Shown here piece by piece: positions 1 through 10,232 of a DNA stretch of 64,000 bases. Every line of letters begins with the position of its first letter. Within the stretch, counting starts at the first letter, position 1. The translations under genes and the position numbers were made by a program. Origin of the DNA: Lophius americanus (taxonomy: Eukaryota > Chordata > Actinopteri > Lophiiformes > Lophiidae); NCBI GenBank assembly GCA_037951165.1, contig JBBDHG010000054.1, positions 5,098,001 to 5,162,000 of the forward strand, written 5' to 3'. The notes under the pieces are model-generated. The model was not told the DNA's origin. It searched no databases and was given only the letters and a program-made list of their open reading frames with translations.

Positions 1-1402
1 ATTACCAACACCTCACATTAGTACTTTAAACTTGTGATCAACTGTGATTAATCACAGATTAATGCCAATTCAGTGTTTCGGGTCTTAATTTCTCAACCGC
101 TGGTCTGATTTTGTCCAAATGTAGTCCATATGGATTGACCCTAGGAGATCTATCTAGTAAATATAATGTTTTACTCTAATAAGAAATGATCGGATTTAGT
201 CCAAATTTGAGTTAAAGCGGAACAAAATCCGAACAAAATCAGACCATTCATATGCAGGGGCGTTATCCCTAGAACCGCCCCTGCACTGAGTTCAGGATCT
301 GGTGTGGTCACAGAAAACTTTTATGCTATCACCTTTTACCTAATTTGTGATAGAGTTGTAATAATTTTACTGCAGCCTACAACCATTACCGTGATGACGT
401 ATAATCATATCCAATATGAGTTCCGTTTGGAAAGAAAAACTGAATATTGTCGCCCTTTTGGTCACAGCAGAGCAAACAACACAGCATACAAACAAGTGAG
501 CATGATCCAGCCCCCCAACGCTCCGAACCAGACTTGGGCTTTCCCTGACTTGACCGAGCCCCGATTATATTTCCGACAGGCTTCATTTACCGACATGTTG
601 ACATTATAATTAACATAACGTCCGATCAGTGATGTCACAATTTAGATTTTTTTTTTATTGGTGCGTGCGCCAATTAAAAAAACACATCTTTCTCACTGTT
701 AGCCCATAGCTAAGTCCACCACTATTCATATGAAGTAAATCTGGTCTGATTTAGTCCAAATTTACCTGATCAAGGTACCTCAAGGAGATCAAACTTGTTT
801 TTCTCATATTTTACTGTGATTTTTCATATTCCACTAATTAAACAACAGTTCTTTTTACCTTTACTTCACGACCGTATATCTGATTGTGTCTAAATTGTCT
901 CATTCGAACAAACACAAGGGGATCTATCTTGTAATTTATTTCATTATAATAGTTCATGATTTACTCATTAGGGAGAGTCTAAATTGAACTCCTCTGAATT
1001 GACTCTAGGAGAGATATCTGTCTTGTTTTATTACTGAGCTCTGAAAAAAAATCATCAACTGTATTATTCTTCATTATTGATTCGCAATGGGATCTTATCC
1101 TATAATGCTTATTGCTAACATCATAGAAATAGTTAGATTGAGTCAAAATGGACTGTTTGTGATCATTAAGTCACATTTAATTTGAGGAGTTCAATCAGGG
1201 GAATTGCTTGCCCAAAGCAGGAAGAGCAGATTGGATTTTTATTATTTTAAAGTTATTTTATTAATCAGGTTAGACTAAAACCTATAGGCAACCTATTATA
1301 GTTAGCTATAATGACTTGGCATAGGTCGGGTCGACTGTAATGATGGATGTACACACACTGATCAGCCATAACCTTTTAATTGCAAGTCGAATATTGTCTA
1401 AC
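1..1402. other. AT-rich flank, no gene seen
   Basis: Contains degenerate dispersed copies of CTGATTTAGTCCAAATTT- and GGAGATCTATCTTG-like motifs (about 105-130, 190-210, 740-800, 880-930, 975-1030), suggesting an old local repeat. Open frames at 304-609 and 386-586 match nothing known. Confidence 0.5.
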
Positions 1403-1560
1403 TCACAGAAAGAAGGTACCGGGTTTGAATCCACCTCTGCCCGCCTTTCTGTGTGGAGTTTGCTTGTTCTCCCCGTGTCTGTGGTGGTTCTCTCTGGGAA
1501 CTCCAGCTTCCTCCCACTGTCCAAAAACATGTAATATAGGTGAATTGGCGACAGGTAAAC
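1403..1560 (+). repeat. Fish interspersed repeat (GTTCTCCCCGTGTCTG family), partial
   Basis: Carries GTGTGGAGTTTGCTTGTTCT, CCCGTGTCTGTGGTGGTTCT and CTTCCTCCCACTGTCCAAAA, the middle part of a very common teleost nonautonomous repeat. The open frames on both strands here are only this repeat. Confidence 0.75.
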
Positions 1561-2286
1561 CACGCACGCACCCAGTTGTCCACCCGATATAAGAGAAAAC
1601 ATAATTCATCAGATCAAGCCACCTCCTTGCTTTGCTCTGTGTTCCAGTTCTCATGAGGATCAGCCCATTGCGGTTACTTTAGGCAGCAGATAGGGGTGAG
1701 CATGTTCAATCCGACTGATCTGCACGTTCAGTATATCTGCCATATATTCAAATCTGCATTGCAATATGGGTTTCTTCTCAGCAATTAGTAATACAGGAGC
1801 TTTTCCGTGGGATGTGGTAACACGGACTAGCCATCGCCTGGCGCCCAATGGCCCTTGGGTACACCCAGGACAAATCGCCTGTTGCTGAATCTCTGGTAGT
1901 CCCTCCTTAGACTACTTTACCAGTGTAGTGCGGGAACCCCGTAGCCCTAGAGTTTAGGAGATACTCTGACCTAGCTGTCCGGCCGTTGCAATTTGGCTCA
2001 AATCCTTTCGCTCGCCTTGATTTTTTTTAGTAAAAATTAGATTAGGCATTCATTTACAAGACATAAAAATAAAACAAAGGACTAAAATGTGCTCAAACAG
2101 TCCAGGGAGCTGAGGGTAACTTCAATTTATAAACTGTGGTGTCTTCAAACAAGCTTGGCCTTTTGAAACACATGCAGTCATTTGGGGCTTTGATGATAAA
2201 TAATACAGACCGGTGCAAACTAATTAATCCGAGCAAAACATAAGTCCTTGTGAATGGTTTACATTGTAGTGACCACACACACACAC

Positions 2287-2332
<46 letters not shown>

Positions 2333-3787
2333 ACATACACACACACACACATATATGCACACAATAACGGATTACAGTAAAGTGCTAATGTTCGGATTGT
2401 TCGGATGTAAATTCGCGGTGATGTTTGAGGGCCAAATCATCAGCGGTACAAGAGAGCCATGACTCATCCCATTACTGGAATCAGAGATGTCAAGTAATGG
2501 AATCATTCTTCAAAAACAGTGTGGATGGATTTGTCACAGCTTGACTTCCACAATTATTGGTGTTGTCGTAGAATCCTAGCGCCACAGGATTTCGGTAACG
2601 GCTTTGTTCAAACTGAATAGGCATTGCTGCTGATCGAAATGTCAGCCTGTGTTCGCCTTCTACTGAGTCTCCCTCGGAGCGCTTTGTCCGTTGGTGGCAG
2701 ATTTATAATGGGAGTCAGAAACGGTTCATGGTGCTGTAGTACGAAATGTGCATGGTGGTGATCTATTAATATTTTCAAGAAAGGGGATGAACAAAAAAAA
2801 AAACCCTGTTACAAAACAAGCACAGTTTAAGAATATGGCGTGCGTCGTCGTCCGTGAGGTAGCAGAAGCAGCAGAAGAGCTCAACAGGGGCAGGAGGGGT
2901 GAGAGATTGTGAGAGAATAGGATACAATAAAGAAGGGAGATGATTGTGACTACTCGCTGCAATGTGGAGCATCGAGTCACCATCCAGTCCATCGACCGGA
3001 CCGCTGCTAGCCAGCCAATCGCCTGATCACAAACGGGGATCTGAAGCCTCCTTTAGCCGACAATCAACCCCCTGCACATACCGTCACATTTGAAAACAGC
3101 TCACATACACTAGACATGGGTTAAAGTAGGCTAATGCTATTTTTACTAGTGTTGTGTTGGAGATACATTGTGGTTTCTTTCTTTCTTGTTAGTTTTTCTG
3201 GTCTGACACACACATTTAAGCCTCTGGGAATAAATGAGAGAACATGCTGTTAGGAGAAGGGAAAGTTAGAAATCGAAAAAATAAATTTGATACACTGGCT
3301 TGGATTTCTTTGGTTTTTGCAGAGAAAAACTCCCCGCACTCTGGGGTTTCTCGTAAGGAGCACTATCAGTCTGACGACATGTGGAGTACCAGCCGACTGT
3401 TTGCTGTTGGTATCTACTAAATCTCTCTGAGCACCAGTGTATGACAGCTGTTTAAAATCTCTCAGATAACAACTGTCTGCCGAAACAACCACGACAATTA
3501 CGACTTTCTGTCATAAATGTATCAAGACATACACCCTAAGAAAAAAAAGTCATATTTACCTAATCTCATTGTTGACGGGTCCCACGAAACTAAATTGAAT
3601 GAATGTGGGGATAAAAGTAGAAAACTACTATGACTGAATACTTTGACGTGAATGTCTCAAAACCTGCTTTATAAGGTGTAACATTTATGTTGAACGTAAT
3701 GAACAAAGTTATGTTACATCTACTTCATACAATTATGTAATCCCCAAATCTCCCCTATTACTACTACAACGTATTACTATTAAATAC
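1561..3787. other. Intergenic, no gene seen apart from the CA repeat
   Basis: No reading frame here resembles a protein. The frames at 2726-2992 and 3250-3492 are short, of biased composition and lack splice context. Confidence 0.5.
2273..2356 (+). repeat. (CA)n microsatellite
   Basis: Long dinucleotide CA tract with a few interruptions (GCACAC, CATACACAC). It produces the long His/Thr and Cys/Val frames on either strand, which are not genes. Confidence 0.95.
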
Positions 3788-3976
3788 GGCAGCTGTAGCT
3801 CAGTGGGTAGAGCGACCATCTCACAATCGCGAGATCGGAAGGTAGCCGGTTCGTACGGTCCTTGAGGGTCCGCCCACTTCCCCCTCAGGGATGGGTCAAA
3901 TGCAGAGAAATAATTTCACGGTGTTGTACTGTGTGTGGCTGTATGTGATCAATAAAGGATTTCTTCTTCTTCTAAT
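3788..3976 (+). mobile_element. tRNA-derived SINE
   Basis: Begins with a degenerate tRNA-like body: a box A stretch (GTAGCTCAGTGGGTAGAGCG) and a box B-like GGTTCGTACGG about 40 nt on. An unrelated body follows, with a simple 3' tail AATAAAGGATTTCTTCTTCTTCT. This layout (Pol III boxes plus short 3' repeat) is that of fish tRNA-derived SINEs. It is not a working tRNA gene: the 3' half does not fold back on the 5' half. Confidence 0.7.
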
Positions 3977-6271
3977 GCGATGAAACTTCCTTTTTTTAAT
4001 TGTCAAAAAAGCAGCTCTTAATTTTTTTCAGCATAAGAAATGATTTAAAGCAAACATCCATGTTTCTTTTACCGAACACAATTATGTTGCATTTAATAAA
4101 CACAATTATGTAATCCCAAAAATATTTTATTATTACATAAATGCTACGGAAATCACTCGTTTTAAGTTTTTTCGACATATAAAAGTGATTTAATGCAAAA
4201 AACTTTGTCTTCCTTTTTACATTTGACTCTGAAAACTTCATATGTTTCTTAGTGACTCCCCAAGATTGTCCTGAAACCATTGATTTCATCTGAATAAAAC
4301 CGCACCAGACGCAGACCGCACTAAAATAGACCAAACAATGGTTCAGCTGCAGACGGAAAATTGTTCTCTGCTGGATATTAACCTGCCACTTTTCCCTGGA
4401 AGCCTTTCTGAGATCTGCTTCATGAAAGCAATCATGCAAAGCAGAGAAAAGCACTTGGTTTGACGTAATAGCGAGTAACTCACCTTGTCTTTGTCTTAAA
4501 ATGGTTTGGATTCAATTTGTTTTTCAAATGAATGCATCTCTTATAAATAGATAATCTCTTACAGTGTTAATGCCTTATTCTGACTATATAGAGTCCTGTC
4601 CGATGAGAAATGAGGCAATAAATAAATATAAGAATGGATTTCATATATAAATTGAATCTACCAGTTAGATTAAACTGGGTGAGGATGCATTCAGTATGGT
4701 TTTTATACCATTTTTAATCAGGCCAGTCCAGACTTCTTTCAACATAGATAACATTATTGTAGCATTTCTCTTGTTGTAGTTATGAAAAAGGCAGTAAAAA
4801 AAGCTTTATATAAATGTATATATATATATAGGTATATAGATATAGGTATATAGATATAGATATCAAGATCCAAGAAAAATATGCAATGAAATCTGTTGTC
4901 TTTGTTAATCTGCTGTCTTTTAATGTGCAGCAGAAACAATATCATTAACAAGTGAAAGATCTCAAATATTTCTTTGATGATTTTATAGATTTGTTCTCAA
5001 TCAGAGACGTAGCTACCAAAGACGACGGTCAGTGTGGCCAGAAGCAGCCATCTCTGATCAGACAGAATAAGGCCTTGAAGAACGGCAAGGGAGAAAGGTG
5101 AAGGACTTTTCACAGAAATGCAGGATTCCAACCCTTCAACTCGGTGTGTGGAGAACAGGTGGGCAATCAGACAGCAGCATATTGCCCAGTGGCTTCATCC
5201 TCTGCGGGCTGACATGTCGTGTCCTTTTCTCTGAAGCTGCGGTTTTTACCCGGAGGAGCAGGCATCCAGGTGAGTCTGGAGCAGAACGCCACAGATGCTT
5301 TGAGACAGGAAGGACGGATGTAAAATTCTTCATTGATGAAAATCTGAGCCAGGCAGAAAATATGCGACACGCTTAAATAGCAAGGTGAAACTGATTTTCT
5401 GTTTAGAATCTTCAATTGATATTTGGGATTTTGACTATTACTGTAAATGAAAATCTTTAGTGTGAATTAATTTTGTTCTCTTTTATACCACAGAACACAC
5501 TTCTGCATTTTAATAAAATAAATAAAATCTTAAAACACTCTATCCTCTCTGAATGCACTAACACCATTAAACTAGAGTCTTATGGATGTTGTATATATAT
5601 ATATTTTTTTTAAATTTAGAATTACCAATAATGCATATCAGATATGAATTAATAGCTATGGAAATTTCAATCATCCGACTTCCTGAGATCTGGAAAGCTT
5701 TGGCAGAGAGTGGCAGAATAATAGAGCTTAATTGGAAGGAAAACTTTAATTACAGGATGAATTTATTCCAATTAACAAGATACACAGCATGTTGGGCTTT
5801 CTCCCCCGCCCACGCAGACACTCATACATCTATGAAGAGGAGATCCAGAGAAAAACACTGATTAATAGATTGCATATTGTATGCAAAAAACACATCCAAC
5901 ATACAGCGCATGTTAAACATTGACGTCTCCACATGGAGAGGTCTTCAGAAGCAGCAAACATTAGAAGATGTTGTCACCACATGACAAAGGATGCTGCGTG
6001 ACAAACAGTGCTTCAACTATTCAAATTACAGCTTGAAATACTCTATGAATAAAGAGGCATAAATCAACCTCCTGTTAGGTGAATAAGTGTTTTTTGACAT
6101 TTAAAGAAGCCAAATGAAATGACGTGAAACCTCAGTCATCAGCGGGGTTTAGTTACCTCCATTTTTCAGAGTCTTTTCTAAATGCCAACAAGGTTCTTGC
6201 CGGCTGTCAAACTGTCTCCCACCATCAGACTCCAGGTCTGATTCCAATCAGAACATAAAGGTCCTCGTCAG
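3977..6271. other. Downstream flank of rprm, no further gene seen
   Basis: AT-rich. The 152-codon frame on the minus strand at 3996-4454 is lysine- and phenylalanine-rich with no recognisable family. The part from about 5760 to 6271 is probably the rprm 3' UTR. Confidence 0.45.
4812..4865 (+). repeat. AT-rich TATA/GATATA microsatellite
   Basis: Alternating TATATA passes into GGTATATAGATATA repeats. Confidence 0.85.
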
Positions 6272-6580
6272 TCAGTAGGCTCCCACAATGACTGCCTCCG
6301 TTTCCTTCGACGGCCTCCTATCAGTTACTAGAAAGTTAATCATCCCCTCTGACTTTATAAGAAGGTTGCAGCCCAAGAAAAATATGCCGAACACCACCGT
6401 GAGGGACAAAACACACATGACGGCTATCTGGACCACCCTCATGATGAAGAGGCTCCTCTCATCCGGAGCGGCGGCCACGAAGCCGTTATCGGTCACCACG
6501 GAGGAAAAGTTGCAGCAGAAGAACTCCCCTGTCTTGTTGAGAAGTCCGCCCTCCGTTTGGTTGAAGACGGTGTTATTCAT
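6272..6580 (-). CDS. rprm: Reprimo (p53-induced G2 arrest mediator), intact single-exon gene
   Basis: Intronless reading frame of 102 codons plus stop (human Reprimo is 109 aa and also single-exon). The start chosen is the ATG whose complement lies at 6578-6580; the frame stays open upstream, but only through a GTG. The N-terminal 45 residues are divergent and carry N-glycosylation sequons at about N2, N7, N15 and N24. From PDERSLFIMRVVQIAV (about 39-54) to the C-terminal AY the protein is nearly identical to vertebrate Reprimo: one hydrophobic membrane segment at about 49-75, then the short cytoplasmic tail with DRRPSKE (about 87-93). Known role of the family: a glycosylated membrane protein induced by p53 that promotes G2 arrest. 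It lies head-to-head with galnt13, the arrangement expected for the RPRM locus. A possible poly(A) signal is the complement of TTTATT at about 5762-5767. Whether this is the a or b teleost paralogue cannot be told from here. Confidence 0.95.
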   Translation of the reverse strand: MNNTVFNQTEGGLLNKTGEFFCCNFSSVVTDNGFVAAAPDERSLFIMRVVQIAVMCVLSLTVVFGIFFLGCNLLIKSEGMINFLVTDRRPSKETEAVIVGAY

Positions 6581-6900
6581 TTCCACTTCAGCGGTACCAA
6601 AGTTTCAGCAGAGCGTGGAGGGACGCGCCTGGCACAGAACCCACGGAGATGATCATCAAGTGAGGAGCTGAGAGGAAGAGGTCCGGCCGCACAGGTCTCC
6701 CGTGCAGTTAAAGAAGCTGCTGGGAAATCGCATCACTGGAGATTTCATGTACTCGGTATCCGGTGTCAGAGCAGAATGGATCCAACAAGCAGCGGAGAAG
6801 TAGCCAAACTCTACCCGCCTGCGTAAAAGCGCTCCGGAGGCTGGACGGAGCACCGAGAGCGCCACCGAGCGGCCGGCTGCAGGCGTGCATGTGTGGAACT
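6581..6900 (-). promoter_or_regulatory. Likely rprm 5' UTR and proximal promoter
   Basis: This block directly upstream of the Reprimo ATG is richer in GC and CpG than the AT-rich DNA around it, as expected for a vertebrate CpG-type promoter and 5' UTR. Several open frames cross it on both strands, but none resembles a known protein. The transcription start cannot be placed by eye. Confidence 0.4.
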
Positions 6901-7034
6901 TCACACGAAAACTATGAAGTACATGATGTTCTGTGTTTCGTCCGTGGCCTCAGGTTTCATGTAGTCAAACATGTCACCCGCCACCTTCGCGTCTGTGCGC
7001 ACGCCTTAATGTCTGCGCACTGGTTTACTGTCAA

Positions 7035-7051
7035 ATCTATCTATCTATCTA

Positions 7052-7089
<38 letters not shown>

Positions 7090-7290
7090 GATCCATTAAT
7101 TCATCTATTCCCCATCTCTGTCCCCCACACATCCATACTTCATCTATCCGTCCGTATTTCTATGTCTCATCAATCCATCCATCCTCCTTTCTATCTATCC
7201 ATCCATCCATCCGCCTTTCCTTCAATTCATCCATCTATTCATCTTTCTATCTTTCTTTCTATCCCCCACATATTCCATCAATTCATCTAT
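7035..7290 (+). repeat. (ATCT)n tetranucleotide repeat grading to degenerate ATCC
   Basis: A near-perfect ATCT array (7035-7090) is followed by a diverged ATCC/ATCT stretch with TTTC variants to about 7290. It gives a long serine/isoleucine-rich frame that is not a gene. Confidence 0.9.
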
Positions 7291-7768
7291 CTTTCAGTTC
7301 TCAGTAAACTCATTTCGTAAAAGCATCAGTGTTAAAATTAATATAGTATTAATGTATTATTAATGTAATATTGATAGCTTCATTGAATCCATCCTCCAGT
7401 CTGCGATTTTCTTACTTTGACCTTTGAAAATGTTGTTTTTACAATATCTGGACTGGTCATTTAAAAGCCCAGAGACAGCAGATAAAGACGATCTGAATCC
7501 AGTCTTTACATGGTAAAGGGTTATATTTTCAGGAAATGAGAAGAATTAAACATTTAAGTTCATCACTCAAATATCGTTTTTTCCCAGACAGATTGTTCAA
7601 CCAGTTGCAGAAAAACCTGACATGAGTCGTACTCCCTCACTGGTACAAAGAGGACATGAGCTGACATCATCAGGATGTTTTGCATACAATGCATCTGCAT
7701 TTTCATACCATCAATGCAAACATAAATTATTTACAAATATGATTAATGTGTTATTCCCTGTGTACGCA

Positions 7769-7825
7769 CACACACAAACACAAAAACACACAAACACACA
7801 AACACACGCACAGACACGCACCCAT
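7769..7825 (+). repeat. Degenerate (CA)n microsatellite
   Basis: CACACAAACACA-type units with A and G substitutions. Confidence 0.8.
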
Positions 7826-8777
7826 ACATTGTATAATTGGTCATCTATTCCACATGAATAAAGAAATAAAAGCTGAAAATAACAGCGCAGTAAATCATGT
7901 GTCAGGGCTTTGGTGACATCAGAGGTGTCTTACACCGAGTCTGAGATGTGAATTCTATTGCCCAGAGGCCAAAGCAATCCACGAGGCATCTCACTAATTG
8001 CAGCAGGTGGCAGCATTGTTCAGCTTTACGAGGTAGACAAAAGTGACACCTTGAAACTTAAAATAATTGGCTCATGCACACAAGCCCTCATGCACACCAA
8101 GGAGTATTTGATTTATGATGTTATGTAACTGTTCCCTTATCCAATGTCTGGCTGTGGGGTAAAACAAAGACGTTGAGCTGCATTGTTTCCCACTGATTTC
8201 TTGTTTTTAAACTTTTAATGGTAATGACCATCATCCATATGCGTTCCCATCGGATGCTTATCCCCCAAAAAGTGTCCACTTATATCTGTAAATCTGTCCC
8301 ACTGTGTGAGTTAGTGTGCATGCATGCACAGACCTGTGTACATAGGAGTGTGAGTGTGTTTCCTCACTTTAAGGTCTGCTGTTTTTACTGTTTTTATTGC
8401 ATACCATGATGTGCCTGCAGCATGCATGTTTGCCTGTGTGGGGATCGTACCAACACCATGAATGTAGATATTCATTTAAATTAATTTAGCCTTAATTTGA
8501 TTTGCCTTTTCTAAACAAATCTGTAATGCAGCTCACCTGCACATGAGCCCACATGGCACAACTCCTGATGGGTGCAGTTCCTCTCCACTCATATATAGTA
8601 TGTAGCGAAGTTACAGAATCATGAACAGTGCGTCCAGAATTTGACCAAAATTTAACTGACTGTTCCGTGAGCCACACCCTATCTCTCCAAAGAATTTAAT
8701 TAGATACTCTTACCTTTTTGAGGTATGTGCTGTCAGTTGGACAAACCAATGCTAGCAAAAAGAAACTTGGCAGAGAT

Positions 8778-8925
8778 AATATCCATCCATTTTCTTCAAC
8801 CATTTATCTTGTGCTGGGTCACCAGGGGATTGGAGCCGATCCCAGCTGACTTTAAGCAAGAAGTGGGGGTACACCTTGAACTAATAGCCAGTCCATCAAA
8901 GAGTCAACACATAGAGTTAATCAAA
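8778..8925 (-). repeat. Fish interspersed repeat, 3' part, reversed
   Basis: ATCCATCCATTTTCTTCAAC, then GGAGCCGATCCCAGCTGACT and GGGGTACACCTTGAACTAA. This is the reverse complement of the end of the same family as at 25386-25658. Confidence 0.75.
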
Positions 8926-9689
8926 CAACACTAAGATTCTCACAAGAAATTACAATGTCATTTTATTAATTTGTGATTTCAAAAAAAAATCCATACCGCT
9001 TCTGAGCGGACATTTGAGAATCTTTTAGTTGGTTAGGTTTAGTAAACTCATTCTGGTTTTATGCAGCGGTTTTTGTCCATCGTCTTTTCATTGATCTCAG
9101 TGGTTTACAGTCGTGTCTAAAGTCTTGCTGTTTTTAAAAACCTAGATTAAAGCCTTTCTTCCCTCCATAGAGTCCCCCAATTATAGTGCATTATAAATTA
9201 AATGTATTATTATTATTATTATTATAGCCAGCCACCCACTGGCCCAATCTCTACAAACTTCATCATATTTCATCTCATTTCTACATAATTTCCACTTGAG
9301 AGAAATAAATGTTCCACTCTGTCCTGCTCTCAACACTGACTACAACGGCCTGCTTGTTTTTTTCCCATTATTTTCAAGTGTGCTATTATGGTTGTTGTGT
9401 CGTATTCTTACCCTGCTTATAAATGCAGCTCCTTTCGATACTTATCTTAAATCAATAAAAAAAAAAAGGTAAATGAATGACCTGTTAATTTCACAGAGTA
9501 ACTGCGGTAAGATTACAAATGTAAAATATTTATTTTATATATTTGTTGACTAAAAATATTTATATAAAAAATATAATTATAAAATAGTGTATTATGTATA
9601 TTACTGATTACAACATGTAATAATATATGTATATATAAGACAATAACACAATAAGATGGATAGAGTACAGTAGGCTACTGATTACTGTA

Positions 9690-10232
9690 TTTTGCCAATG
9701 CCCTAGCTGGTGGCGCACGCGCCTACATGTACCAGACGTGCCCATGACTCTTTCATTTGATCATGAGTGACGTCTCTGTTAGCCAATCAGAGAGGAGAAC
9801 CGCCACACACTCAAGTCGGTCTGTGCTGATGTTAGATTGAAGCGACTATCTCTCTCGTGTCCTCTCTTGCAGTTAATATTCTGCCGGAGCACAGGTGCGT
9901 GACGAGACGTGAGCCACGGTAACCGCATCAACAATTACACGAATGGGGAAAATTAACCGAGACTGGTCGTTTTCACCCGGGTTACCACGGCTCAACGGGG
10001 ACAAATCCTATCACAGACTCAGAACAGGTACCATGAGAGAGGCGTTACTGGATTGAAAGGCGTCGTTCGGGATTGTGGAGCCGCGTTACCTGAGATGGAC
10101 TGTGTCATTTAGATGTCGTTCCATTTAATCTCCCGCGTCAACGATGCAACATTTGATTCCATATCTGCGTTCAACACGTTGCCTGAGCTCGAGGCTGGAG
10201 CAGGTCACTGGTTCACTCCATCCTTAATTTAG
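9690..10232 (+). promoter_or_regulatory. Likely galnt13 promoter and 5' noncoding exon
   Basis: A CpG-richer island stands out from AT-rich flanks. It holds a CCAAT box (AGCCAATCAG, 9781-9790) and, downstream, several consensus donors: ACAG|GTGCGT at 9895, ACAG|GTACCA at 10028 and TTAG|GTAAGC at 10233. No long reading frame begins here. The first coding exon has its own acceptor at 15081-15083 with 120 nt of leader before the ATG, so an upstream noncoding exon is required, and this is the best candidate. The exact transcription start and the donor used are not determined. Confidence 0.5.

Larger units (their letters stand above)
7300..9689. other. Intergenic between rprm and galnt13
   Basis: Microsatellite, one interspersed repeat (8778-8925), an ATT tract near 9206-9222 and otherwise unassigned AT-rich DNA. 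Confidence 0.5.

Noticed and set aside
2093..2462. His/Thr- and Cys/Val-rich frames
   Set aside because: They come from the (CA)n tract.
3788..3860. tRNA gene
   Set aside because: Box A and a box B-like motif are present, but the acceptor stem does not pair and a SINE body and tail follow.
3996..4454. 152-codon minus-strand frame
   Set aside because: Compositionally biased, no recognisable domain, no splice or promoter context; likely chance in AT-rich DNA.
6581..6586. Reprimo start two codons upstream
   Set aside because: The upstream codon is GTG, not ATG; the ATG at 6578-6580 (complement) is the proper start.
6763..7320. 185-codon plus-strand frame
   Set aside because: The first third is antisense to the rprm upstream region and the rest is a translated ATCT/ATCC repeat.
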